From the NCBI GenBank assembly GCA_024734495.1, contig JALMQS010000085.1:16828802-16892801 (forward strand): a DNA stretch of 64,000 bases, read 5' to 3'. The DNA comes from Forficula auricularia. Lineage: Eukaryota; Arthropoda; Insecta; Dermaptera; Forficulidae. Of this stretch, positions 46,247 through 57,788 are shown one piece after another. Position numbers and translations under genes: made by a program. Positions within the stretch are counted from its first letter, which is position 1. Each line of letters begins with the position of its first letter. The notes beneath the pieces were generated by a model. The model had not been told where the DNA came from. It did not search any database and worked only from the letters and a program-made list of their open reading frames with translations.

Positions 46247-48367
46247 TCCTTTATTATTAATCATTTCACTTGCAATTTGTAGTTCATATTGACATTAATT
46301 CAAAAATAATTCTCATTTAATAGTTGAGGAATAACCATTCTACGTTTGATTTTTGACATTTCGGTTTTTATTGGTAACCATTGCTGAAGACATGGAGGAA
46401 TCGACTTAAAATCAAAAATAGCCATCGATTCTCATCTAATACTTGAGGAATAACAATTCTACATTAGGTTTTTGACGTTTCGATTATTATTGGTAACCAT
46501 TGCTGAAGGCATGGAGGAATCGACTTAAAATCAAAAATAACGATCGATTCTTATCTAATACTAGAGGAATAACCTTATTGCATTCCATTTTTGATGTTTT
46601 GACTATTAATGGCAACCTCTACTGAAAACGTGGAAGAATAGACTTAAAATCAAAAAGACTAAATTCTTTTATGGCAAACAACTCAAGCATGAGTTGTTTA
46701 CCAAAAAAGATTTTAGTCTTTTTGATTTTAAGTCTATTCTTCCACGTTTTCAGTAGAGGTTGCCATTAATAGTCAAAACATCAAAAATGGAATGCAATAA
46801 GGTTATTCCTCTAGTATTAGATATGAATCGATCGTTATTTTTGATTTTAAGTCGATTCCTCCATGTCTTCAGCACTGGTTACCAATAATAATCGAAACGT
46901 CAAAAACCTAATGTAGAATTGTTATTCCTCAAGTATTAGATGAGAATCGATGGCTATTTTTGATTTTAAGTCGATTCCTCCATGTCTTCAGCAATGGTTA
47001 TCAATAAAAACCGAAACCTCAAAAATCCAATATAAAATGGTTATTCCTCAAGTACTAGATGAGAATCAATCGCTATTTTTGGTTTAAAGTCGATACCTCT
47101 ATGTCTTCAGCAATGGTTACCAATTAAAACCGAAACGTCAAAAATCCAATATAGAATGGTTATTTCTCAAGTATTTGATGAGACTCAATCGCTATTTTTG
47201 GTTTAAAGTCGATTCCTCTATGTCTTCAGAAATGGTGACCAATAAAAACCGAAACGTCAAAAATCCAATATAGAATGGTTATTCCTCAAGTACTATATGA
47301 GAATCAATCGCTATTTTTGGATTAAAGTCGATTCCTCTATGTCTTCAGCAATGGTTACCAATAAAAACCGAAACGTCAAAAATCCAATATAGAATGGTTA
47401 TTCCTCAAGTATTTGATGAGAATCAATCGCTATTTTTGGTTTAAAGTCGATTTCTCTATGTCTTCAGCAATGGTCACCAATAAATACCGAAACGTCAAAA
47501 ATCCAATATAGAATGGTTATTCCTCAAGTATTTGATGAGAATCAATCGCTATTTTTGGTTTAAAGTCGATTCATCTATGTCCTCAGCAATGGTCACCAAT
47601 AAAAACCGAAACGTCAAAAATCCAATATAGAATGGTTATTCCTCAAGTATTTGATGAGAATCAATCGCTATTTTTGGTTTAAAGTCGATTTCTCTATGTC
47701 TTCAGCAATGGTCACCAATAAATACCGAAACGTCAAAAATCCAATATAGAATGGTTATTCCTCAAGTACTATATGAGAATCAATCGCTATTTTTGGATTA
47801 AAGTCGATTCCTCTATGTCTTCAGCAATGGTCACCAATAAAAACCGAAACGTCAAAAATCCAATATAGAATGGTTATTCCTCAAGTATTTGATGAGAATC
47901 AATCGCTATTTTTGGTTTAAAGTCGATTTCTCTATGTCTTCAGCAATGGTCACCAATAAATACCGAAACGTCAAAAATCCAATATAGAATGGTTATTCCT
48001 CAAGTATTTGATGAGAATCAATCGCTATTTTTGGTTTAAAGTCGATTCATCTATGTCCTCAGCAATGGTCACCAATAAAAACCGAAACGTCAAAAATCCA
48101 ATATAGAATGGTTATTCCTCAAGTATTTGATGAGAATCAATCGCTATTTTTGGTTTAAAGTCGGTTCCTCTATGTCTTCTGCAAAGGTAAGGGATAAGAA
48201 AACAACGCAGTTGCTATGGTTACTTATAAAATTTCCTCCCAAATTTTTAGCATTTCACAGAGAGAAGCCTATCCATTCTTATTTAAGCAAGGCTAAATGA
48301 GCTATATTAAAAGGTTCAAATGAATAAATTTTAAAGAATTAAAAAAATTAAAAAAGTACTCTCTTAC
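46247..48367. repeat. Inverted 119-bp tandem array inserted in family B repeat
   Basis: About three units in one orientation (46310-46675) meet about twelve and a half in the other (46700-48185) around the centre CAACTCAAGCATGAGTTG near 46687. The two sides form a palindrome with roughly 370-bp arms. The unit is 119 bases with CCGAAACGTCAAAAA, GATGAGAATCAATCGC and GTCTTCAGCAATGGT. The units nearest the centre differ most from those at the far right. Flanking 60-180 base segments are unique. Confidence 0.85.
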
Positions 48368-48900
48368 TCTAGAGTAAAGTACTTTAAAATATAATTTTAC
48401 TAAAAACTTTATTTATCCTTTTTTGTGGTCCCCAAGGTACTTAATTAGGATATTAAATTTCATCAAAATTGGTTAAGTCATTTTCAAGATATTTAGAAAA
48501 AACTAAAAAAGTACTGAAATAAAGTACTAATGTTTGTGGGTCGATATGTACCAAAATCTAATCAGCGCTTCATTTTGTTCAAAGAATGCTAGGTTTTCAA
48601 TTTCATTTCAATCGGTGCAACGGTGTGGAAAAAATCGTGGGCCAAAAAAACGATAACATACATCCATCCATACATACATACATACATCCGCACGCACTAA
48701 ATGAAAAAATGGCACTTTTTGGCCTCTCGACGAGACCCCATGTAATTTTTGGCAAAACCGTCACGTGCTAAAATTCAACCTAATTGAATACTACAATTTG
48801 TGACTTTAATTTAGTCCATGGGTTCCGTAGTCTTTACCTGAGGACCCTTTGAAGCCACGCTTGCCCCGAGAGCGATTGCAATACTTTACCCATGCTTTGC
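48368..48900. repeat. Repeat family B, second copy, right part
   Basis: Continues the match to 6792-7317 from CTAGAGTAAAGTAC to CCCATGCTTTGC at the gap. Together with 46188-46246 it shows the array is an insertion or local rearrangement inside this repeat. Confidence 0.8.
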
Positions 48901-49000
48901 NNNNNNNNNNNNNNNNNNNNNNNNNNNNNNNNNNNNNNNNNNNNNNNNNNNNNNNNNNNNNNNNNNNNNNNNNNNNNNNNNNNNNNNNNNNNNNNNNNNN
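48901..49000. other. Assembly gap (100 N)
   Basis: Exactly 100 Ns; the 3' end of the jockey element and the end of the family B repeat are hidden here. Confidence 0.99.
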
Positions 49001-49134
49001 TTATTTATAATTTATTTACAATCAACCATTTGAACAGGTTTTAAGTAAATTTGATAAAATTGATTAACAAACACACATACACAATACTTTGTCATTTATA
49101 CACATGAAAGGGAAGTCTTCCATCGAAGTCACCC

Positions 49135-51866
49135 TTAATTGAATTTATTAGTCCAGTTGTGCAGAATGGCGCGCTCCTCGGTGTCTAGAATATGATTTTT
49201 CTTAAGTCTCCTAGTTACTTGACTATTGTCCAGGAGATTGATGGCTGATATATTTGAATGGTTTTCGAGTTTTTTAATATGTTTGTTGTACGAGTCCAGG
49301 ATTACCTTTCTAACAGAAGGGACAATAAGGTCACTATGCAGACTTTCGTTTGTGAAGTACCAAGGTGCATTCGCAATACCTCTTAATATTTTTGATTGTA
49401 TTCTTTGGATTTTACTGATGTTGGACTCACTAGCAGTTCCCCAGGTTTGACACGAATATGACCATATTGGTTTGAGAATTGATTTATATAATAGTACTTT
49501 AGTTTTTAAGGCAAGCTGTGAGTTTTTGCCTAGTAACCAGTACATCCTTTTGTATTTAATATTTATTTCGTTTCTTTTTTTTCTAAGTGGTTTTTCCATG
49601 TAAGTCTTTGATCCAGATGCATTCCAAGATATTTGACTGAATTACTGTATGGAATTTGTTTAGAATTTAAGTACACTGGAGGGCTTATGATTTTTCTATT
49701 TGTGAACGAAATATGAGTCGATTTTGCTTCATTAACTTGTATTCTCCATTTATGAAACCAATTTTGGGTGTTGTCGAGATATTCTTGAAGTTTATTTGAT
49801 GCTGTTCCAGGATCAGAATTTGAGACCATTAAAGCAGTATCGTCTGCGTAAGTTGCAATAAACAGATCATCATGATTAGGTATATCTGCAGTAAATATAG
49901 AATAAAGAAACGGTCCAAGAATACTCCCTTGAGGTACCCCAGATTTGATTGGATGATATTGTGAGAATTCGTTTTCAGTTCTTACTTGAAACCATCTATT
50001 TTCCAGGTAAGATTTTAGTATCCAATAGAGTTGGTCAGGAAATATTTTTTTTATTTTATAGAGGAGTCCCTCATGCCAAACTTTATCAAACGCCTGTTTG
50101 ACGTCGAGAAATACACCCATACATACATTTTTTTCCTCTAGGGCCTTTTCAATGTTATTTGTTATTCTATGTATTTGCTCAGAGGTGGAATGTTGAGCAC
50201 GAAATCCATATTGATGGTAAGGTATTATTTCATCAGTTTCAATGCATGATTTAATTCTTTTTAATAAAAGTTTTTCAAAGATTTTCGACGCATGAGGAAG
50301 GAGGCTAATAGGTCTGTAGGAAGAGACTTCTGATATATTTTTTCCAGGTTTAATTATCATTATTATGATTGCATGTTTCCATTGTATTGGAAAATATCTA
50401 ACTCTTAGAATTGCATTAAATATTTCAGTGAGTAGTATTATTCCTTTTTTAGGAAGTTTTTTTAATAATTCAACCGTGATTAAGTCATAACCGGGAGATT
50501 TTCTTTTGTTAGATTCATTTTTTAGTTGTATTTCTATATCCTTTGAGGAGAAAAAAGGTATTGGTGGGGATAATTGTAATGGGGAATCTAGGAAGCTTTC
50601 TATTTCGAAGTTTTCCGAATTTGAGCATGTTTGGGGGAAAGGATTAAATGTTTGTTTCAGATGGTTTGAGAATATTTCGGCTTTTTCAAGATTTGTTCTT
50701 GCCCAAGTGTTTGTATCTGTTTTTATAGGGGGTGAGAATTGCTTCGGTCTTTTTAGATATTTAGTTGCCTTCCATAGAGAATATTCATTGGCACCTTGCG
50801 GGGAAAGTTTCGAGAGGTAATCTTCTAATGTGTCGTTTTTATTTTTACGAATTAAATTTTTTAACATTTTAGCGGCTCTGTTATATTCTAATTTATCGGT
50901 TATATATTGACTTCTTTGCCAGATTTTCCTCAGTCTTCTTTTTTCTTTTAATTTCTCTTTTATTTCAAATGGGTAATTTATTTGAGTATCCTGATTATCC
51001 AACTCGGGTGTTGATATCCAAGCAGCGTCTTGTATATTTTTGTTGAAGTGTTCAATTGCTAATTCTATATCCTCTTCGGTTTTAAGAGGAACTTTGGTGT
51101 TTAATTTTTCTTCAACTTTTATTTTGAATAAATCCCAATTTGTTTTTTTATTATAAAGGGAGGGGCTTTTTTCTTTTTCTTTTTTTATTATAAGTAGTGT
51201 ACTTATTGTAGCCAATACAGGCGTATGATCGGAGCTAAGATCCAGACATTCTTCCACAAATATATATGAGTTTGAGAATCCCTTGGTGACAAAGAAGTCT
51301 AGGAGATCAGGTAATCTATTTGGATCTGTAGGCCAATAAGTCGGTTTACCGGTAGATATAACATTGTATCCTTTATTTGATATTGTTTTGAATAGGTTTC
51401 TGCCTTTAGGGTTTATTACTCTAGACCCAAAAGATATATGTTTTGAGTTGAAGTCTCCGCCAGCAATGAATTTTGGGCCAAGAGAACTAAAAAAATTTGT
51501 AAACTGTTCTATTGATATAGTGTGTCTGGGAGGACAGTAGATAGCGCTAACTACAATGTGTGATCCATTTAAGTCTGTAATTGATATTGATGTTGCTTGT
51601 ATATAGTCTTTTTCCCATTTTTCCAATTCGTGATGATATATTGATTTTTTAATAATTATTGCAGTACCTGCATGTGCCCTATCGTCTGGGTGTACGGAGT
51701 GGTAGCAATTATATCCAGGGATTGAAAAATAACTCTTACTTGTAAAATGAGTTTCCGATATTAATAATATATCAATTTTTTCAGTAAATAAAAATATTTC
51801 TATTTCATGTCTACGTTGTGTTAGACCGTTTGCATTCCAGAGAACTATTTTATAATTATCAGACAT
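49135..51866 (-). pseudogene. Jockey ORF2, endonuclease and reverse transcriptase, one frameshift
   Basis: The long frame (49563-51866, 767 residues) starts MSDNYKIVLWNANGL. It has the APE-type endonuclease with GGDFNSKH (about 136-143) and SSDHTPV (about 211-217). The reverse transcriptase follows with the SYRPISLLPHASKIFEKLL, GVFLDVKQAFDKVWH, SGVPQGSILGPFLY and catalytic YADD (about 672) motifs. A run of eight As near 49570-49580 shifts the frame. The C-terminal part continues in 49135-49599 with the KVLLYKSILKPIWSYSCQTWG motif that follows the thumb in jockey proteins. A single indel in a homopolymer is the only visible lesion and could be a sequencing error. Confidence 0.92.
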
Positions 51867-53052
51867 TTTTTGATATAACTTTAGTTAGCAAGCTCAAAAT
51901 CATGCTATTTTGGTTTAACAATTGACTAAACAAAGATTTAAATTCGTTCATAAATGATGTTAGCATAGTATTTAGATCATTCATCTGACTACTGTGATTT
52001 TCATGATTTCCATTTTGAACAACGCTAGAAAATGATCTTTGTGTGTTTTGTTGAGAGTTTTGATTTAAAGGATTAGAAAAGTGAGTTTGCTGTGGAGGTT
52101 GGAGATTTGTTGCTTGAACTTGTGATTGATATTTTTTGTTATCATTATAGGTTCTTATTTTGTTTTGAAATGGTAAGCCTCTTTTCTTTTGTAAATCTTT
52201 ATAGGTAGAACAACCCTTATAATTTGCCGGGTGATTTCCAGAGCAATTTGAACAAGTCGGTGGGGTTTCAATGGATTTAGAGCAGCTTTGAGAAAGATGC
52301 GGACCAGCGCATTTTACGCACCTATAAGGTTTAAAACAGTAGCTTTTTGTATGCATAAAGGACTGGCACCGAGTACATTGTGGAATATCTTTATTTTTCC
52401 TGGGTGGTTCAACTACTATTTTAGTATTTAGAAGATATCTTATATTATATATATCTTTATTATTTTCACTTGGTTCGAGATCTAAGAAAAATAATGGAAA
52501 AGGTTCTTTGGAGCTTTTATGTCTAATATTTATTATATTTCTGACGTCGAACCCTTTTTCTGAAAGTTCGAATTTTATCTCATTGATATCCGCAGAGTGA
52601 TGGAGATTTCTGAGAACTACTCGAAATGACCGATCTTCTTTGGGTTGGTAGGTATGGTGAACGATGTTGTTTTCTTTTAGATATTTAGATAATTTTCTGA
52701 ATGAGTCGATGGTAGTTATATTTATTTTTACTGTCGAATTTATTAATCCTTTACATATGTATTCATTTTTATTTATAACCTCCGAAATGCTATTTGCCAT
52801 TTCCGAGAAGTTTGAAACATCATATATATAAATAGGTGGAGGTTTGGGAATTCTTTGTACCTGATTTTGAGAAGTGTTTTCCTTATTTGAGGTATTTACT
52901 TCTAAATCATCATTTGACAGTGGAGCAAATTTATTCGAATGTGTAAATTCAACTTCATTGGCTGGCTGTATATTGTTCATGGAGCTAGTTCTTTTGCGTT
53001 TTGGCCTCTGCCAGGAGATTTCCATGTTGTGATTTTCTTCGATTCCAGTCAT
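51859..53052 (-). CDS. Jockey ORF1, nucleic-acid-binding Gag-like protein
   Basis: 397 residues. The role is binding element RNA and helping its entry and target priming. The middle part (about residues 145-215) fits the PRE_C2HC-type region seen in insect LINE ORF1 proteins. It is followed by three CCHC knuckles (about 226-300): CTRCQSFMHTKSYC, CVKCAGPHLSQSC and CSNCSGNHPANYKGC. The C-terminal third is rich in Asn, Gln and Ser and ends in a hydrophobic helix. The start Met at 53052 follows the short leader. Its stop overlaps the ORF2 start by eight bases (ATGTCTGA), suggesting ORF2 is made by termination and re-initiation. No break is seen, so this ORF may be expressible. Confidence 0.9.
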   Translation of the reverse strand: MTGIEENHNMEISWQRPKRKRTSSMNNIQPANEVEFTHSNKFAPLSNDDLEVNTSNKENTSQNQVQRIPKPPPIYIYDVSNFSEMANSISEVINKNEYICKGLINSTVKINITTIDSFRKLSKYLKENNIVHHTYQPKEDRSFRVVLRNLHHSADINEIKFELSEKGFDVRNIINIRHKSSKEPFPLFFLDLEPSENNKDIYNIRYLLNTKIVVEPPRKNKDIPQCTRCQSFMHTKSYCFKPYRCVKCAGPHLSQSCSKSIETPPTCSNCSGNHPANYKGCSTYKDLQKKRGLPFQNKIRTYNDNKKYQSQVQATNLQPPQQTHFSNPLNQNSQQNTQRSFSSVVQNGNHENHSSQMNDLNTMLTSFMNEFKSLFSQLLNQNSMILSLLTKVISKNV

Positions 53053-53100
53053 TTTGATTTGTCGGTAGAACTTGAGATATTTTCACAACACTTCACTGAA

Positions 53101-53535
53101 TTTAAATGTACAATTAAGTTTTGATTTTAAGTAAGGGCATAGCCCCCATTTGAAAAATAAATTTTTGAAAAATTTTATATCAATATCTATTTATATTGGA
53201 ATAGATAAGACTTGGCTCAGAGGTCAGAGGATTAGTATTTGATCCGTCCTGCTCGAAAGCCAATATAGAACTGAGGTATAATTTAAAGAGCTTTAATTTA
53301 TCTAATAAATATCTTTTTGATTTGATAAGCCATTTTAGAGTATTAAAGAAAAACTGAAAAAACTCCGAAATTTTATTAGTTTGAGGAGCATAGAAAAATT
53401 CCCACAACACAGATTTGTGTGAAAACTTAGGGTAGTAATATTGGAGTACCAATAAAGGTATTCCAGCAATTAAATCTTTACCGGGAATTATTTCCTGTTT
53501 ATGCCATTTTTTCACGTAATTTACCTGTACTATAT
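53101..53535 (-). other. Unrecognised open frame, possible exon
   Basis: Minus strand 53515-53180 encodes 111 residues (KKWHKQEIIPGKDLIAG then Leu/Phe/Tyr-rich, ending SLIYSNINRY). It is preceded by TATATATAGTACAG, which could be a splice acceptor at about 53536. The codon mix is less biased than in nearby junk ORFs. I recognise no family, and it may be chance. Nothing else is seen in this stretch. Confidence 0.25.
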
Positions 53536-54573
53536 ATATTTATGATCAGTTTTTTGAAAACAGCTCTCAAGATTTCGATGAAAATCAAGGGTTTGAGGGT
53601 TTTTGGGGCGACAATTCGATCTGTCAGGGTCAAAACTTCAAGTAACTTTAATTTGATTGATTTTTTAATAATTAAATTAATTACAGATGGGTGGGTCAAT
53701 AAAAATTTATAATTACTTTTTTCAATTTAATTTGATTAATTAATTGTTTTGTTTTTTAATTTTAAAACCCACTAATTGATCATTATAAAAATTAAAAAAT
53801 TTAGATAATTAGAGGAATTTTATCTGAATATATTATAATATTACACAGCTGTCCTGGTCGCTTTTTTAATGAAAATGATGAGAGAAGGAGTTACACCAAA
53901 AAGATGCATCCCTAAAGGCCTGTGTTGGCCCCTCCATCGTGCAAAGAAGAAGAAGAATGGTTGACCATTTCATTTCTGCAAAAATGTAAAAAGATGTATA
54001 AAAAAAACCTGAATATTTTTGGAAAATGCTGAATATCTTCAAATCTAAAAGTTTTAACAAAAAGTGGCTCAAGTAAAACTTCAAGGTAACAAATTTCATG
54101 AAAATGAAACAAGAATCTAGTTTCTAGGATCATGAGTTTTCATTTTATTTCAGTTTTTCAAAGGTTCAAACTAATTGCTCCACGGGTTACCGTTGTCCAA
54201 TTAAGATAAAAACTTTGGTATTCTCATTTTTTAGCCAATTGGCAACTATTATGTGGGTCAGCACAGCAAAAAATTGAAGAGATGTTTCTTGTGACCACCT
54301 ATAAATTAGCATAATTCACTTTTCCGCCAAGTTGGTAAAAATTTCCTATATTTGACAGTCGATTGTAGCTGAACGACTAAACCAACTTTTTATACTACGT
54401 TATTCGACGCAGAATTTTATGCTCTTTCATTTTGGTAAGAGTAAAACTTTCTGTAGGATGCATTGTTTTCAAGTTATAAGCGAAAACAGAAAAAAATCCA
54501 AAATTTTCGTGATTTTTAGGCACTCAAAAAATTAAGCACAGTCAGAAACCGTCGTATACTTATATAACTCTTA
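53536..54573. other. Repeat-derived AT-rich DNA, no gene seen
   Basis: 53550-53650 shares GACAATTCGATCTGTCA and surrounding words with 12150-12230, a dispersed repeat. The rest shows no coding frame; the ORFs at 53866-54133 overlap each other in two frames and look random. Confidence 0.45.
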
Positions 54574-54581
54574 TTTGGGAT

Positions 54582-54978
54582 CAAGGGCGGATCCAGGAAT
54601 TTTTTATGGGGGGGGGGGGGAGAATGTATATAAGGTGCCCGATGTATATAAGATCTACTTTTATCTCGAAAGTGTGTCGCGATCGAATTGTCCAAGCGGG
54701 GGGGGGGGGGGGGGGGCAGAGACGCCGCCCTCCCACACACACACACTAGAACTTTATTTTCAAATTTAAAATAAAAAAATGTTTTTTTTTTAATTTTTTT
54801 ACAAATTTCATATCTCATATTTTAAGTTCATTAAAATAAAAAAATTGTTATAAATTCCCTGTCGATTTGGCCGCCGTTTTTGGCCTCTGCGTGCGACGCA
54901 CGTGTTGCACTCCCGCCAGGCACGGGCCTGTATGGGGGGGCAGTCGCCCCCTCCGCCCCCCCCGTGGATCCGCCCTTG
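54582..54978. mobile_element. hAT-type MITE with CAAGGGCGGATCCA ends (397 bp)
   Basis: Inverted ends CAAGGGCGGATCCA and TGGATCCGCCCTTG are flanked by the perfect 8-bp duplication TTTGGGAT (54574-54581 and 54979-54986). G-runs of 12-18 bases sit near both ends (54607-54620 and about 54698-54717) with C-runs at 54945-54963. A TCGCGATCGAATTG stretch lies inside. It is non-coding, and the ORFs over it are translated G-runs. Confidence 0.9.
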
Positions 54979-54986
54979 TTTGGGAT

Positions 54987-55890
54987 ACCTAAAGTCGATT
55001 AAAATTATTTCCAGCTTGTGCATATTATTTATTGGCCAGGGGGGGCCATTTTTTCGGTCTAAAATTTTCCTGGGCTAATTGATAAAGGGAAAAATTTTTT
55101 AATAAACGTTTGTAGATTATTTTTAAAAAGAAATTGTAATTATTTATATACATAAAATATATAAAATTCTTTTCTACATATGCTACATGTATTCGGAACC
55201 CCCCTCCCTCCCCTCGAATGATCATTTATTTTCGTTCTGTATTATAATATATGTTCATTGTATTGGAATGTGAAAGAGAAAAAAATCCAAATACTTTGAT
55301 GATAAATTCCTCCGGTTGTATTTATATAAGCATTAAGGGCCCTATTCATTGACAAAGAATATATATATAATTCAATTTCTATACTCTTGAGCTTACTACC
55401 TCTATTGATCATTATGCGTATTACCCCAAGTGTGTGATGTGGCCCCGACATAGGCCATAGGCAGGTGCTTTGCCCCTCTGGCCCCCGTTCACAAATAACC
55501 CATATGCATCAAATAACCATTTGGGTGGCCATCTGACCCCCCCCCCTTACTACATTATCATTAATTAATCATTGCTGGTTGGATCAGCCAGCGCAGATTA
55601 ATCAAACCGGAATCTTTTTGTCATTGTAGAGGACAATACACACACACATACCATCGAAATGTCTATTTAGTGAATGGGGTACCGGGAAAAAAAGAATAAA
55701 GAAAAGGAAAAGAAGAACGAGCATTCCATTCAAGGTTTAGGTAGGTACTCTCCCTTGAAAAGAATACCTACCTAGACCCTAGAGTGTAGGTAAGCCTTGA
55801 GATTTTATCAACGTTTCTTATTGGTCACCCTTAAATAATTAAATATTTAAATCTTAAAGAAATTAGCTAAAAAAAAAAAATTATTCTTCA
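54987..55890. other. No gene seen
   Basis: C-rich patches at 55440-55555 (GGTGCTTTGCCCCTCTGGCC) resemble a hAT interior. The rest is AT-rich. Confidence 0.35.
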
Positions 55891-55891
55891 A

Positions 55892-55967
55892 TTACACTGC
55901 TCAACAAAAATTAAACAAAAATTTCTCCCCGTAAACATAACAATGATTTCCAAGAGAATTATAGTAT
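55892..55967 (+). repeat. Family A leader fragment
   Basis: TTACACTGCTCAACAAAAATT then TTTCTCCCCGTAAACATAAC matches 736-806. It is cut by the Helitron that follows. The CACTGCTCAA start is reminiscent of a Tc1/mariner-type terminal repeat; this is uncertain. Confidence 0.5.
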
Positions 55968-55968
55968 A

Positions 55969-56271
55969 CTAGTTGACGACCAGCCTTCGGCCACATGTCT
56001 CAATTTGCTCGGCGGGGAGCGTCTCGTTCATACCAATTTAATAATTGAAATTTAAAATCTTACTGTAAGTATCGAAAGAATGTGCTGAATGAAATTGATT
56101 CAAAAATAAGGAAGAATAAGAAAGATTTATTTAACACATTGCCTAAGCACGATCACTATCTGACCAATCGAGAATCGTTCTAATAATTTAACGCTTTGCA
56201 TTGGCTATGCACTGGCCAATCAGATCGTTTCCACATACATATCCACATACTTTTCTATTTATATATATAGA
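55969..56271 (-). mobile_element. Non-autonomous Helitron (303 bp)
   Basis: On the minus strand it starts A|TCTATATATATAAATAG (56271) and ends GTCGTCAACTAG|T (55969). A GCC-GAA-GGC mini-hairpin lies about 10-15 bases before CTAG. Insertion between A and T without duplication fits a Helitron. It shares the 5' style with 15848-16805 but not the 3' hairpin. Confidence 0.65.
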
Positions 56272-56282
56272 TACATGAAACC

Positions 56283-56394
56283 GAGGGTGAACCGCGAACT
56301 AATATGCTGTACACCTACTTCCGCTTGTACTTCCAAAATCAGTTTCCAAAATATTTAGAGGTGTACACCTACTTCCAATCGCGGATCACCCCTC
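56283..56394. mobile_element. hAT-type MITE, GAGGGGTGAACCGCG family, copy 3
   Basis: Ends CGAGGGTGAACCGCGA and TCGCGGATCACCCCTCG are flanked by CATGAAAC and CTTGAAAC (7 of 8). It is a shorter, more decayed sister of 41163-41312. Confidence 0.75.
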
Positions 56395-56412
56395 GCTTGA
56401 AACGATTTTATT

Positions 56413-56476
56413 TTGACGAGAGTAGCAGAGTTGTTGATTCATAAAGAGAAACAAAGAGGTTGTCCTCTGCTTGATG
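56413..56476 (-). repeat. Dispersed 65-bp repeat, copy 4 of 4
   Basis: Same orientation as 19075-19139 and followed by the same AAATAAACATACACA. A 2-kb hAT-like element then interrupts the sequence and it resumes at 58509. Confidence 0.75.
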
Positions 56477-56942
56477 CAAATAAACATACACAGTGCTGGA
56501 TTTCCGCCTAGGCCCACAAGGCCCGGGCCTAGGGACCCAGCCGGCCTGGGGGCCCCGGTTGCGGAGTCTCTTTTTTTAACCGACTTCAAAAAGGAGGAGG
56601 TTCTCTATTCGACTGAATTTTTTTTTTTTTTTTTTTTTTTTGTGCCTATGTTACCTCATATCTCCGCCAATTGTCAACCGATTTTGAAATTTTTTTTTGC
56701 ATTGGGTCCAGTCTAGCTATCCGATTGGTCCCATTTATTTTCGATTTTTTTCCATAGGTATTAGACCTTTTTTATTAGGTTTGTTCAGACCTAACCTCTT
56801 TGTTTATGAACCGATTTCGATGGTTCTTTTTTTATCCGATAAGGGGTGTCTTAGGGATGGTGTCATATTAATTTGGTCAAGTTCTGATTATATGGTCACT
56901 ATTAATAACATCACTAAAAGAGAAAAATAAAAATAATTTTTA

Positions 56943-57303
56943 AGAAAAAAATAAAACCGACTTCAAAAAATTAAATGCAACAAATAAAATACACTAAAAG
57001 GTATAAAATAATTATTATCTTATTTAGTTACAACTTAAACGACGAAATTTTAACATGAAATTACTTTTTGAAGTTGGTGCCAAACATATACCTTTTATGA
57101 ATCGCACTCGACGGATCTTACTTAGTACGTTTGGCGGGTACGCTGGCTTATAGGTATGGTTTGTTTGGCACACGACTTCAAAAGTAATTTCATGTTAATC
57201 TTTCGTCGTTTAGTTGTAACTAAATAAGACCATAATTATTCTTCTACCTTTTAGTGTACTTTGTTCGCTGCATTTACACTTTTGAAGTCGGTTTTTATTT
57301 TTC
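56943..57303. repeat. Palindrome with about 150-bp arms and ACCGACTTC ends
   Basis: AAATAAAACCGACTTCAAAAA on the left returns inverted at 57278-57303, with matching inner blocks around ACATGAAATTACTTTTGAAGT. The single-copy centre is at about 57085-57165. Confidence 0.7.
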
Positions 57304-57568
57304 TCACAAAATTATTTTTAATCAACCTAAAAAGATCTACAAGGGATCTACAACAGGCATTACAAATATCATACAAATATGCAATCACAATCTACTGGCT
57401 AAACAAATATCGCTTAACATTCTTATTAAAATTACTAAGAGTTGTCATTTTTTAGTTTTAATCTTTTCTCTATATTTATTGTTTTTGTTCCATATAATTG
57501 TTGTTTCCCTTTTTAAATTTTTTCTCTTACTTGATCTATTTGTATTATATTGTTTATTTTCACTTATA

Positions 57569-57788
57569 ATTACACGAGAGCTTTTTTTTGCCGAAGTAAA
57601 CTTGACATTTTAATGAGAATTTTGTTGCCTGGCAACTAAACGAAAAAAACTACCTGTGAAAAAATTACGAGTCCGTAGGACGAGTAATTTTTTCTGGTAG
57701 TTTTTTGAGTTAAATTGCCCAAAGGCAACAAAACTCGAATTATAAAATATCAAGTTTACTTCGACCCAAAAAAAGCTTGAGTGTAATT
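57569..57788. repeat. Palindrome (MITE-like), about 95-bp arms
   Basis: AATTACACGAGAGCTTTTTTT is mirrored by AAAAAAAGCTTGAGTGTAATT. The arms continue through GAAGTAAACTTGA and GTTGCC and meet near GTCCGTAGGAC. Confidence 0.8.

Larger units (their letters stand above)
49001..53100 (-). mobile_element. Jockey-clade LINE, nearly full length
   Basis: Two-ORF non-LTR retrotransposon on the minus strand with a short 5' leader (about 53053-53100), ORF1, ORF2 and an AT-rich 3' UTR that runs into a gap. A TTCAGTG motif at about 53099-53093 resembles the start site of internal promoters in jockey elements; this is inferred. ORF1 is intact and ORF2 has one frameshift, so it is young. Confidence 0.9.

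Noticed and set aside
46310..48185. Hammerhead motif in the 119-bp array (GTCTTCAGC and CCGAAACGTC)
   Set aside because: The CTGAAGA and GAAAC words are on opposite strands, so they cannot form one ribozyme.
54516..55023. ORFs with glycine or proline runs
   Set aside because: They are translations of G- and C-runs inside a MITE.
57254..57613. A 119-residue ORF in the 2-kb hAT-like element as a transposase
   Set aside because: Phe/Leu/Ile-rich with no zinc finger or hAT dimerisation motif; two overlapping frames are open by composition.
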